Source of the DNA: Schizochytrium sp. CCTCC M209059
Taxonomy: Eukaryota; Sar; Bigyra; Thraustochytrida; Thraustochytriidae
DNA length: 64,000 bases
NCBI GenBank assembly: GCA_000818945.1
Contig: KN805391.1
Coordinates: 258,234 to 322,233 of the forward strand
Direction of reading: 5' to 3'
Below are positions 9,060 through 19,075 of this stretch, one piece after another. Numbering within the stretch: the first letter of the stretch is position 1; every line of letters begins with the position of its first letter. Both the position numbers and the translations under genes were made by a program. The notes beneath the pieces were generated by a model. That model had not been told where the DNA came from. It was given only the letters and a program-made list of their open reading frames with translations, and did no database searches.

Positions 9060-11308
9060 ATGAGGGCAAGAACGTCCGTGCTTGTGGTCCTCTGCGCAGC
9101 GGCGGTCCTCTGCGCAGCGGCGACCGCAGCGTGTGGCGCAACGACGCGCGAGCAAGGACTTGTTGCATGGGGGTAAGTCTGGGAACGGGGGTTTGAGGGA
9201 GGTCACCTTTGATGACCAGAAGTAAACTCTAGATTACTGATGTGTCGAGATTGTGGCGTAAACTATGCAGAAACCCTCTAATGGGGGCCAGCATTTCTGC
9301 CATCGCTGGTGAGTTCCCATGTGGTTCGTTAGCGCAGATAAGCTGCGCAAGCACGGCGTGCGCCTTTTTGAGACAAGATGGGCTTGTTAAGACAAGCGGC
9401 GCGACGTCGCTAGGCGGAGATGTAGGCGTTCTTGCCAATGACCTTTTCGACGTAAAGGAGCTGGTTGCCGGAGACTTTACCTTTGGTGCTTTACGAGCCG
9501 ACGGGAGCGCACTACATTGGGGCTACGGTCCATATGGAGGCGATGTGGGTGGTTTACAGAACTTGCAAAACGTGAGTAAAATCTTTGGCGGGCGTCAGGC
9601 CCGCGCAGCCCTCTTTGCAAATGGGACGCTGGTCTGCTGGGGAAATCGATTCGCCGGAGGTGACTGCGCGGCAATGAAGGACACCTTCGCACGTGAAGAC
9701 ATGGGTCTGCGCAAACTTGTGGCGCATGCCAATGCGTTTGCAGCGCTTTCAGAGACTGGCCAAGTCTTTGTCTGGGGTAACCCATACTTTGGGGGCATTC
9801 TCCCGAGCGAAGACCTTGGGCGCCAGCTCGAAAGCAATGTAGTTGACGTGGCTCATACTGAAACAGCCTTTGCAGCTCTCAAAGCAAATGGAACTGTAGT
9901 CATATGGGGTGGCTTGGAGTCCCTTCTGGGTCCCACAGAGCTAAACCTAGGTTCACCCCACAAGGCCGTTTACTCCACAAGAAACACCTTTATCTTTGTG
10001 ACGACGGAGAACGAGCTAGTCGCCGTGGGCGCGATCGATAAATTGCATGTGTCTGAAGTCGAGCATGTTGCCGTCGGGCGCACTGCTTTCGCTGTGCTGC
10101 ATGTGAATGGCTCTGTCTCGTCATATGGTGTTGCTACTCCAGAAAGTTCAACGCTCGCGTCTCAGCTGAGTTCTGATGTCATCGAGGTTATCGTTAGTGG
10201 CGGTGATGCGTTCGCGGCCATCAAAGCTGACGGGACTCTTGTTACCTGGGGCAACGCCGCAAGAGGTGGCGATCACAGCGCCGTGGCTGAACAGGTCGCG
10301 TCCGCCGGAGGAGTGGCAGCTGTCTGGGCCAATGATTATTCTTTTGTGGCAAGACTCGCTGACGAAAAAGGCTCGCTCGTAGCTTGGGGCGACGGCAATT
10401 TTGGCGGTGACGCAAGCGCAGTGGCTTCGCATCTTACGGAAGGACACATCATAGACGTCGTTGGTGGCGTGGACTTTTGGATTATCGCTAAAGCTTGCGC
10501 ACCTTCTGTAGCTCCCACAGATGCTAGCGACATACCCAGCGACGCATCGTCTGAAGCGATAAGTTCTTTGGCGCCAACCACACAGAGTCCAACGCGTGGA
10601 CCAGAATTCCCGACGGACCACGGAGAAGACGTGCCGGTCGATGCGACAGTTGACAATTCATCCTCGGTGCCGACCACGTCAAGTTTGCTCACTAATTCAC
10701 CTTCAACGTCAATCACGACTCCAATGCCTACAATGATTATACCTTCATCCTCAACCGCACCAAGCGCAGCGTTAACATTTGTTGCGACGCAATCTCCCAC
10801 ACAACATTCCTCGGCAGAGCCTTTGACGCAGACACCAACTTTACTGCCGACGCGAGACCCAACGTTGTCAATGCCAATCTCGAACATAACTTCCTCTGCT
10901 CCTACGACAAATCCCAAGCATGAAGCAACGATGAGTCCTGCACCTCACGACCTCGGGTCAGGAAGTGCAAGTCCCAGCATACAGACGAATTCACCTTCTC
11001 TACATTTGACGAGCGCGATGCCGACCTCAGCTCCGTCTGTGGTCACTACAAGCACACAGCCACCGTCTGAATTAGTGCAGGGATTTCCCACAAGGTCTCC
11101 CCTTTTTGCTCGTGCACCCGCAGGCGAGACATTCTCGGGTGCACCCAAAGGCGCAGTAATTGGCGTGACTGTAGTTCTGGGCGCACTTGTTACGCTCGCT
11201 GCAGCTATTGTTGGTTTTATAAGTCTGCGGCGCAAACGTAGCCGTCGTAACAGGGTAATCCCCGAAGAGCGACTTCCCTCCCGCAAGTTCGCTTTCGGCA
11301 GCGACTAG
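9060..11308 (+). CDS. RCC1-like repeat type I membrane protein, two exons
   Basis: Model join(9060..9172, 9271..11308), 716 aa; the 98-nt GT-AG intron splits the Gly codon of a VAWG motif and the frame continues as GNPLMG, which supports the join. The start has a signal peptide (MRARTSVLVVLCAAAVLCAA). Residues about 30-450 carry degenerate RCC1-type blade repeats with the recurring pattern A(L/I)xxxGxxxxWGxxxxGG, for example ALRADGSALHWGYGPYGG and AIKADGTLVTWGNAARGG; about nine to ten copies can be counted. A long Ser/Thr/Pro-rich stalk (about 455-660) follows, likely O-glycosylated, then a transmembrane helix (GVTVVLGALVTLAAAIVGFI) and a basic tail. This is a cell-surface beta-propeller protein, not nuclear RCC1. 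Ligand unknown. Confidence 0.85.
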
Positions 11309-12624
11309 TCGGCAAAAAGAGGGCCGAGTGCCTCGCTAACAGCTAGCCAGATGAAAGTGCAAAGGCGCTCGCTTCACCTGGGTCGGGCCTTGGTGCTTTA
11401 CACCTACCTCGCGCAGCGCGTGCGCTGTGTTTCTCCACTTTGCTTCAGCAAGCAAGCATCAATCCCACTAGCATCTCAAACTACTGACTATAGTGTGTCC
11501 GGATTCATGAAATGCTCCAATAGCGACAGCGAGCCACGATGCAAAATGCAATCCGCAACGAGTTCAACTCATCCAAAACAAGATCAGACTACTCGATGAC
11601 CGCCCAATCCTGTGGGACGATTCAAACCCCCGCCGCATTCTGGATCTGTGTCTTCCACTGCTTCCCCTAGTGCCGGCTGGCCAATGGCCGCCGCTCGCGC
11701 GCGCGTGCGCGCGCTCGTGGGCTTTTGAGTTGCCGCGAGCCCTAGAAGTGTCCCTCGGAGCTTCCTTCCCCTCGGTCCTTACCCTTGCTCGCCCTCGCCA
11801 CGAGCTTGCCCGCCCGCTTAGGTGTCGCTGGCCCTGGACCTCGCGCCTTTCAATCCTCATCAGCCACGCCCGCCGCCGCAGCAGCAACGGGGAGCTAGGC
11901 TACATGCAGCCCTTGCCAGCATCAGATCGCAGATCGCAGCTCGAGCTGGGTCACTTGCCCTTCCTGGACTCTTCACTTTCCCTTTCCTTTTCTCCCTTTC
12001 CTCTCCCCGCAGCTGCGGAGTGGATCCCCACAGTCGCCGCTTGCACGCCTGCGCGCCCGGTACCTACCGCGCGAGACCCTAAAGGTGCGCGGAGATCGCA
12101 AGCCGCGCCCAGCCGCGTCGGCCTCCCTGCCTCCGAGTCCTGCCTCCCTGCCTCCTCGCGCGCGCTGCCCGCCCGCTCGAAAGCTCGCTCGAAAGCCGCA
12201 GGCAGCGGCAGCGGCGGCGCTCTTCGCGGTCGCGCGCGGGATCTGGGCCGCTGTCCGTGCCCAGAGCGGCGATGGGACGATTGCGGCACTACAGATGACG
12301 TGCCCGCGCGCAATCTGTCTGGGCCGGAGCAGGGCGGAGCAGGGCACAGCAGAAACATCTTGAAGGGACCGGGCGCGTGAGGGGCCTAACACAGACACAG
12401 ACACAGAGAGAGAGAGTGAGAGAGGGTAGTAAATGATCAGGGTTGGCGCAAGCAAGGGCGCGGCAGAACTGCAACCTGTGCGGCAAGCAGCCTTGGCGCA
12501 AGAGCGAGGACCTGCAGCTGGCGCGGGGGGGCGGAGCGCGGAGAGGCCGCGGGGCGGCGAGAGACCTCGTAGCTGATCGGGGCATCGCAGCGCGACGACG
12601 ACCCGAAAGGGGAGGGGAGGGAGG
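11309..12624. other. Intergenic region / 5' region of the tetraspanin-like gene
   Basis: A 1.3 kb GC-rich stretch. It contains CA and GA dinucleotide tracts at about 12389-12424 (CAGACACAGACACAGAGAGAG), immediately before the G-rich leader of the next gene. Open frames on both strands are low in complexity and I assign none. Confidence 0.5.
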
Positions 12625-14010
12625 ATGACAGAATACGGCCGGCGAACGACGGCCCTAAATGTACCTGGTGGCATGGTGGACGCCCGAAATTCGCGCATGA
12701 ACTCGTTGCGCCTGGGCAAGCTCGACACGCCGAGGATGGGGCGTCTACGTGAAAAGGTAAAGGAGGACCTCGTGCGCGATGGTCCGGTCATGCGCGCTTT
12801 TCTCGTGGGCCACGTGCTTTGCGGCATTGCGCTCATCACGTTGAGCGTGTACCTCAACGTGGCGGAGAAGAACTTTGTCGAATTCACTGTGACTTTCCTT
12901 GGCACAATGGACATGTCGTACGAGGCCATGTTTCAATTCTTTGGCTGGGGTCCGCTCGTCGCTGGTATTGCCTGCATCGTGCTCACATTTTTTGCTGTCT
13001 ATGCAACGTCTCAAAATACGCATCACGATGAGACGCTCGACGATATGCTCGACAGAGTCAGCTGCAAAATGTCGCATCGCTTATGTCACCAGTACTGTGG
13101 CTCGACCTCGCGTGGCACCTTTCGCGTGATCATGGGCATCCTGGCGGCTTTGTTCGTCGTACAAATCGCCTTTGCCTCCATGTACGTGATGCTGCTCAAC
13201 ACGGTGCTGGGAAGCGCTGAAGGAAACGACGGGACGACGCTTGGGCCCTTGGAGGCGGAAGTCACAACCTTGCAGCTTGCCATGTACAATCTGTGCTGCG
13301 ATGAACCGGGATGGAGCGCGCACGATACTGTCCCTGCATGCGACGAAAATGGACAGCCGCCGGAGTCCTGCGGGCTCAGCGGGGACGCTGCTTCTGCTTC
13401 CGACGTACTGTGCACGTGCTATCCTCAGGCAGACCTTTACGCAGAGTTTTACGCTCATCTCGAGGGCTCGACAAGAATCTGTTCCATTTTGTCGGACGCG
13501 ATTGTGAGCATTAGTTCAACGCAAAAGATTCCGCAGACCAACACGCCACTTAATGCTTTTGTCAAAGCATCTCGCGCGCGCATTGTGGGTTTCAACGGCG
13601 AACCCAAGGATGATAACGTGACAGCGTTGGAACCCAAGGGCTATGGTTGCGGCTTTGGCGGCTTTGCGCGTGCCTTTCAGTTTCAGCAATTCATGTACAT
13701 CAATCAGCAGTCACGGCATGTTGCTGTTGCAGTGGTTGCTATTTCTGTGGTCGAGCTTGTTCTCGTCATTGGCATGCTTTGTCAGCAGCTCTCGGCAGAT
13801 GATGATCGCTTCTTTGACAAGGTCCTCCTTGACATGGACAACGACAATCTTCATGGCTCCTTTCGTCCTGCCAAGGACGCTAATCTCAAGGGTAGAATCA
13901 CGCCGTTTGCCTCGAGGCCCTCTCCGCGTGGTCTTCCTAATGTTTCTCAATTTGATATTGAGCGGGACGGTGACCGCAAGGTCAAGCGCATGGACACGCC
14001 CGACTTTTGA
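12625..14010 (+). CDS. Tetraspanin-like four-helix membrane protein
   Basis: 461 aa with an ATG start. Four hydrophobic helices are visible: about 59-80 (GHVLCGIALITLSVYL), 106-128 (GPLVAGIACIVLTFFAVYA), 168-191 (IMGILAALFVVQIAFASMYV) and 372-392 (VAVAVVAISVVELVLVIGML). The roughly 180-residue loop between helices 3 and 4 contains a CC pair (NLCCDEPGW) and several further cysteines, including CTCYP and a GCGFGG near its end. This arrangement matches the large extracellular loop of tetraspanins, although the canonical CCG is CCD here. The N- and C-terminal tails would be cytosolic; the C-tail is basic and rich in Arg, Lys and Pro. The likely role is membrane organisation at the surface or flagellum; the specific partner is unknown. 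Confidence 0.65.
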   Translation: MTEYGRRTTALNVPGGMVDARNSRMNSLRLGKLDTPRMGRLREKVKEDLVRDGPVMRAFLVGHVLCGIALITLSVYLNVAEKNFVEFTVTFLGTMDMSYEAMFQFFGWGPLVAGIACIVLTFFAVYATSQNTHHDETLDDMLDRVSCKMSHRLCHQYCGSTSRGTFRVIMGILAALFVVQIAFASMYVMLLNTVLGSAEGNDGTTLGPLEAEVTTLQLAMYNLCCDEPGWSAHDTVPACDENGQPPESCGLSGDAASASDVLCTCYPQADLYAEFYAHLEGSTRICSILSDAIVSISSTQKIPQTNTPLNAFVKASRARIVGFNGEPKDDNVTALEPKGYGCGFGGFARAFQFQQFMYINQQSRHVAVAVVAISVVELVLVIGMLCQQLSADDDRFFDKVLLDMDNDNLHGSFRPAKDANLKGRITPFASRPSPRGLPNVSQFDIERDGDRKVKRMDTPDF

Positions 14011-14232
14011 TCATGCCTTATGGGGTCAAGCCGGCGCTTTAAATTCTGTATACCTTCCTGGATGATATTCATATTATTATTTTTGTAGGTTTTGTCTTCA
14101 GGCAGGCTGCTTCGTCCTCCTTTACAAGCAAACAGAGAAAAGACCGAGGCCACCTAACACCCTGCGAGCGAGCGAGCGAGCGCGTCCGTGCAGCGGCGAT
14201 CTGCACAAAAACTCTTTTGGGGCATGACTCAC

Positions 14233-15006
14233 TCAGAGATCGCTACGAATGACCTTGGCTGGGCAACCGGCCGCGAGGCTTCGCGAAGGAATATCTTTGA
14301 CGACTACGCTGCCAGCAGCGAGAACACATTCGTCGCCAATGGTGACCCCGGGGCAGACGATGACGCCAGCGCCAAACCAGCAATGCTTGCCGATGGAGAT
14401 TCGCTTACCGATCTCCGGAAAAGGCTCCGAGTGACGCTCCCGTGCAGACAACGGATGATTCGGCGTTGCCAGCTGGCACCCGGGGCCAAACATGGTGCCT
14501 TCGCCAATGGTGATTGGCGCGCTGTCGAGAACGATGCAGTTGAAGTTGAAGTAGACGCCATTCGCACATCGCAGATTGTACCCATAGTCAACGTGAAAGG
14601 GCGCCTCCACGTGGACCAGCTCGTTTTCGAGGAGCTCCGCGAGCACGCGCTTCCGCAGCGATGCGTGTTCGCTCAGTGCTAGGCTATTGAAGAGGGCGCA
14701 GCCATCATGTGACAGGTCGCGATCTGCACTGAGTTGTTCGTCCGAGGACTTGTAGGTTTTCCCTGTAATCATCTTGTTCTTTTCCTCGGAGTGCGGCTTG
14801 GCGCGAGCTGCTCTCGTTTCCTTTATCCAGCGCGCCACGCGCCCTTCTCTCGAGTCCTCGCGCCGGCCCGTTGCAAGGTACGCGGCTGCGGCGCCCGCCA
14901 CGACGAGCGCGCCGGCCGCCAGCGCCAGCGCCAGCGTATCGTTCGACGCCGACGACCTGGACGACGCCGACGACGCCGACGAAGACGACGAGGCGAAGTT
15001 GGTCAT
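14233..15006 (-). CDS. Membrane-anchored maltose/galactoside O-acetyltransferase-like enzyme
   Basis: 257 aa from the ATG at 15006; the open frame beyond it starts only at TTG. A Ser-rich N-terminus is followed by a hydrophobic segment (about 24-45), suggesting membrane anchoring or an organelle-targeting leader. The catalytic part begins near residue 77 with the maltose-acetyltransferase N-domain (MITGKTYKSSDEQLSADRD) and continues as a left-handed beta helix with hexapeptide repeats. The expected active-site His is in the TPNHPL segment, and the typical acetyl-CoA loop GKHCWFGAGVIVCPGVTIG and the ending AGCPAKVIR are present. Predicted reaction: transfer of acetyl from acetyl-CoA to a sugar hydroxyl. 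The family is common in bacteria, so ancient transfer is possible, but codon use matches its neighbours. The gene converges on the tetraspanin-like gene. Confidence 0.88.
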   Translation of the reverse strand: MTNFASSSSSASSASSRSSASNDTLALALAAGALVVAGAAAAYLATGRREDSREGRVARWIKETRAARAKPHSEEKNKMITGKTYKSSDEQLSADRDLSHDGCALFNSLALSEHASLRKRVLAELLENELVHVEAPFHVDYGYNLRCANGVYFNFNCIVLDSAPITIGEGTMFGPGCQLATPNHPLSARERHSEPFPEIGKRISIGKHCWFGAGVIVCPGVTIGDECVLAAGSVVVKDIPSRSLAAGCPAKVIRSDL

Positions 15007-15207
15007 CTTGCTGCAGATTAACCCATCTTGGGTTCGGGGTTTGCACAATAATTCAGGTCTACGGTAGTATACCAGGGTATACTACAATTGTCAATCAATC
15101 ATCATCTCACGATCCAAGCTGACCGGTCGACTATCGCACCACCTCCGTCCTCCCCTGCCCCGCTGGGTCCAAGATCGAATCTCGCCACCGCCGCGCGCGG
15201 CGTTCTG

Positions 15208-15300
15208 GCATCGCATCACATCACATCGCATCGCATCGCATCGCATCGCATCGCATCGCATCGCATCGCATCGCATCGCATCGCATCGCATCGCATCGCA
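15208..15300. repeat. (CATCG)n pentanucleotide array
   Basis: About 18 units of CATCG, with two CATCA variants near the left end, run without interruption to base 15300. The pentamer gives open frames in several phases, which is why spurious ORFs overlap it. Confidence 0.95.
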
Positions 15301-16137
15301 CAATGTCTCATCGCATTGCTTGCTCCCTTGCCAGGGCGCGGCATCGATCCGATCTTGACTTCCTTTTCCTCGGTCCTCATCCACGTCTCGCACCACGCAC
15401 CCGAGCAAGCCTCGGCCCCGTTGACCCACGCAAAGCGTACGCAAAGCGTGCACGAGCCACGAGTCCTGCGACAACGGGCACGTCGCGCTTGAAGAGCAGC
15501 GGCAATAAATGCGCGAGTCGTGCCTTGCTCGCGTGCTCGTCGCGCTCGGCTCGCGAGGCCGGCCTTCGCGTGCTTCAAGGACGTTTGTGCCGCAGCGAAG
15601 TGAAGAATCGCACATTCCAGCGGGCAGGAGCGGCGGTGGTGGTACAAGCGCATGCACGCGGGCAGAGTAAATGCACGCTGCTTGACGAGCTGGGGAGCAG
15701 AGCTGGATGACAGGGATTATTGCAGAAGTCGTCTGCGAGGGAACCCGGGTTCCCCCCGGGTTGAGGTTGGGGGCAAAGAACTTCGCGCAAGGCGTGCGCA
15801 AGACTCGATGAAGCAGCGAACGAACAAACGAACGAACGAACAAACGAAGGAATCAAGGAAGGATTGGGAACAAATGAGAGTTCACGAATGAATGTACGCG
15901 CCTCCCACGAAGAAACCGATCTCGAGCATGCATGAAACTTGGGACAACTTCCGTCTCGCAGCTGGCTTTCGCACACGTGTTGCACGCGCGATGGCGCGGG
16001 ACAGAATTGCGCGGGCCGAGGGGAGAACGTATGCGTACACGCCCCATCGCGGCGTGCGAAGCGCTGCAGACCGCAATCTCTACGTCGCGGTAGAGAAGCA
16101 TCGAGAGAAAGCAAGCGAGTGAGCAACCAAGCAAGTA

Positions 16138-16139
16138 AC

Positions 16140-16171
<32 letters not shown>
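16138..16171. repeat. (AAGC)n tetranucleotide repeat
   Basis: Eight or so AAGC units end 30 nt upstream of the LRR gene ATG, in its probable 5' UTR or core promoter. Confidence 0.9.
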
Positions 16172-16201
16172 ACAGTCGGTCAGTCGGAGTTGATCTGAAG
16201 G

Positions 16202-18803
16202 ATGCGATATGCGGCTATTGCATTCGTGCTAGTCAGCGCGCCGCTGCTGGCGGCGGGCGACTGCACCTGTTCGCCGTCGCCGTGCTCCGCGAGCGAGACA
16301 ACGCGACTCGAATGCGTGTATGAGGACAGCTTTGACGGACTGTCACCCCCGCTCGGAGAACTCGTAAATCTCGAGAACATGTAAGTTGCCACGGGACGCG
16401 CCGCAGCTTCTCGCGTGTTTGCCTTGCTAATGATGTGTGTGTGTTTGTGCGACCGTAGGGCCTTCCAAGCTGGAACTATAACAAAGCTCCCCGAAGCTAT
16501 TGGGAACCTCAACAAGCTCACGACCTTGTAAGTTATTTTCTCCAAAGAAACGGATTAAAAAAGAGAGAGAAAGAGGGACACAAAATTAGGGAGAGAGAGA
16601 GAGAGAGAGAGAGCTCACACAAAAGAAACACAGGAGGCTTTCGTCCAACGAGCTCACGGAACTTCCTGGCAGCATGAACCAACTTACGTCGCTCCGGTGG
16701 CTGTAAGTTTTACTTTTTTCTGCATCATTCGACACATTCTTGCGTCAGCAACTAACAACGATCGAGCCACCAGAGATCTTCGGAACAACAAGCTGAGTTC
16801 CATGCCAAGTGGTCTTTCGAGCCTCAATCAGCTCGCAAAACTGTACGTATCCTCGTCACTGCGTCGTTTTTTTCCAAGTGTTCCGCTCGTAATCTAACTT
16901 TACCTACGCAAAGAGAGCTTGACTCGAACCAATTCACTTCGATTCCCGATAACCTTCTCGATCTCACGGCTCTTACTTTCCTGTACGTTTCCACTGCATG
17001 AGATGATGAGCAAGCTCTTGCTGACGAAACATAAAAACCCTTGACGAGCAGGAATCTTGCGTCGAATCAAGTAACCTCCGTTCCGGAGGAAATCAGCAAC
17101 CTCGGTTCTCTCAAGCAGCTGTAAGTTCGTTCATCAAAGCTGTTATTTTCGATCGATCTGTCGATCGATCTAACCATTCACGTCGTGTACTAATGACAAC
17201 TTGATTACTGTGCTAGCTACCTCGCGACAAATCTTGTGTCTTCGGTTTCTGAAAGCCTCAGTCTCTGTACAGCATTGAATCGTCTGTAAGTAAGAACGTT
17301 TGACTCGCCGAATGTCATCCCGTGGAAACCTAACTCGAGGTCGCGCTTCCAAAAACAATTGCAGAGATCTCGCTTCGAACCAGCTGTCCTTGCTTCCAGA
17401 GAGCCTTTTCAGCTTTGCGGATTTGACTGATCTGTAAGTCCTCTCTCAAGTTGCCTGCACGTGATTCGTTGTGCTAACGATTTTTTTAATACACAGCAAT
17501 CTTGCCTCGAACCAGCTCACCGCCGTTTCAGAAAGTATCAGTGGCCTCGATAGACTGGGTGTTCTGTACGTTGACCCTATCTAGAATAGTATGAGCGTTG
17601 CTCTTCGCCTAACGAAAGATGAACCGCCGTTGCAGCTACCTGGGATCAAACGAGATCTCGTCCATTCCTGAAAGCATTGGCGTCCTGCCGCGCCTCTACG
17701 CACTGTAAGTCTGCTCTTTGCTCTTTGACTAAGATGTCTCGACATTTATGCTGACACGCGTCAAAATTCAAAGGGACCTTGGATCAAACCAGTTTTCCTC
17801 GCTTCCAGAAAGTATTTACAATCTTACGCGATTGGAGTGGCTGTACGTGATTTTTTCTTTTTCTCTGACAAAGGCGAAGCTCGCTTCTAACCTAAGTCCT
17901 TTCGACTTCGTTGCAATCCAGAGACCTCGCTTCGAATCAGATGTCCAACTTCTCGAACCAAATCAGCAGTCTCACGTGGCTCAAAACTCTGTACGTTGTG
18001 CTCATTTCATATATTTTGTTTTTCCTATTTTGAAGCTTCAGAGAAAGGAAAGATTGCTGACACCGAATTATGACGTGCTCTTGTGGGAACATGACAAAAA
18101 TAGGAATCTCGCTTCCAATGAGTTCACCTTGCTTCCTGATGCCATTTTCGATCTTCCGCGGCTGTCCGACTTGTACGTTCGCTGCAAATCTTTTAATTTT
18201 TTACTCCACTCGAAAATCCTTGTGACTGACAGGTCTGCACTCTTTCATACAGTGATGTCGGAGGGAACCAACTTTCGTCGGTCCCGGAGGCCTTTGGCCA
18301 GCTGACAACCTTGTACGACCTGTGAGTTCTTTTTTGTTTACGTTCACAGGCCCGCAATCGCGAGTTACTCACAGTTCTCACGTTTGCCTCGAACTAGGAA
18401 TCTACGAAACAATCAGCTCAGCAGCCTCCCTGAGAGCTTTGGAAACCTGACGAGCCTCACAAGCCTGTAAGTTGGTGCGATAGAGACACGGAATCGCTAA
18501 AACCTCGTGTATTGACGTCGAAGACTTTCTACCAGCGACATTTCGGGAAACTCCATTTCTGCGCTCCCTTGCTCAATGAGCGAACTCACTGCTCTTACAG
18601 ACATGTAAGTTGTCTTTCCATTTTCCAAAGATGAAAAGCTTGCAACCTGACTGGTGGCATTTTCTCGAAACAGTATCGCGCCTACCAGTGAACCTCTGCC
18701 GTACGAAGAGTGCAATGCCTCAGAGCCTTCTGTGGCCTCGAGTTATGCCGCCTTGGGTACGATGCACGTGCTTTTGTCGCTGGCTTTTGGCTTGCTTTTC
18801 TAA
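16202..18803 (+). CDS. Leucine-rich repeat surface protein, 17 exons, one 69-nt exon per repeat
   Basis: Model: exon 1 16202-16380; repeat exons starting at 16459, 16634, 16774, 16914, 17052, 17217, 17365, 17497, 17636, 17774, 17922, 18104, 18253, 18398 and 18536, each 69 nt long; exon 17 18674-18803. Total 447 aa. All 16 introns (63-113 nt) are GT-AG (nine GTAAG, six GTACG, one GTGAG) and all interrupt a codon after its second base, so the frame closes throughout. Exon 1 encodes a signal peptide (MRYAAIAFVLVSAPLLAAG) and a Cys cluster like an LRR N-cap. The 15 repeats follow LxLxSNxLSSLPESIxxLxxL. The last exon ends in a short hydrophobic tail (MHVLLSLAFGLLF) at the stop, suggesting GPI anchoring. 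Probable extracellular recognition or adhesion protein; ligand unknown. The structure is read directly; the GPI anchor and role are inferred. Confidence 0.92.
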
Positions 18804-18885
18804 GAAGCCCATCACTAAAACGTTCCCGGGTCTTTACCACCAAGTATCTTCATCATTCGAATTCAATCTCTTGGCACAGAGTAGT

Positions 18886-18995
18886 CCCCACTCCATGGCG
18901 CACTCTTCATCCCATCCTTGAGCTTGATCTTTTTCTTTTCCTTGTTGGGGGTTTTTGGCGTTGACATCGATTCGTATCCGCTGTCGCTTTTTCTC
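18886..18995 (-). pseudogene. Decayed copy of the eEF3 3' end
   Basis: The stretch resembles the last part of the adjacent eEF3 gene (19085-19220). Both share CCCCACTCCATGGCGCACTC and, further in, TTGGCGTTGACATCG; the minus-strand translation gives DVNAKN...DEECAMEWGLL beside DVNAKD...EEECAMEWGLF in the intact gene. The intervening Lys-rich segment is shortened and out of register, and there are no ABC or HEAT sequences. I read it as the remnant of a tandem duplication covering only the 3' end. An alternative terminal exon is possible but no splice path is evident. Confidence 0.7.
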
Positions 18996-19075
18996 TCGAT
19001 CTTGAGCGATCAACGACCCAGCAATAATCATCATTATCATATCATCACAGATCCGATTTATCAAATATTCATACT

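Larger units (their letters stand above)
15007..16201. other. Intergenic region with microsatellites
   Basis: Divergent upstream region of the acetyltransferase and LRR genes. It holds the (CATCG)n array, a perfect 12-bp palindrome GAACCCGGGTTC near 15741, an (ACGA)n/(ACAA)n tract (about 15816-15847) and an (AAGC)n tract (about 16138-16171). No coding region is supported. Confidence 0.6.

Noticed and set aside
15091..15843. Minus-strand open frame over the (CATCG)n array
   Set aside because: The pentamer repeat keeps several frames open (RCDAM-type peptide repeat); the flanking parts have no recognisable protein features.
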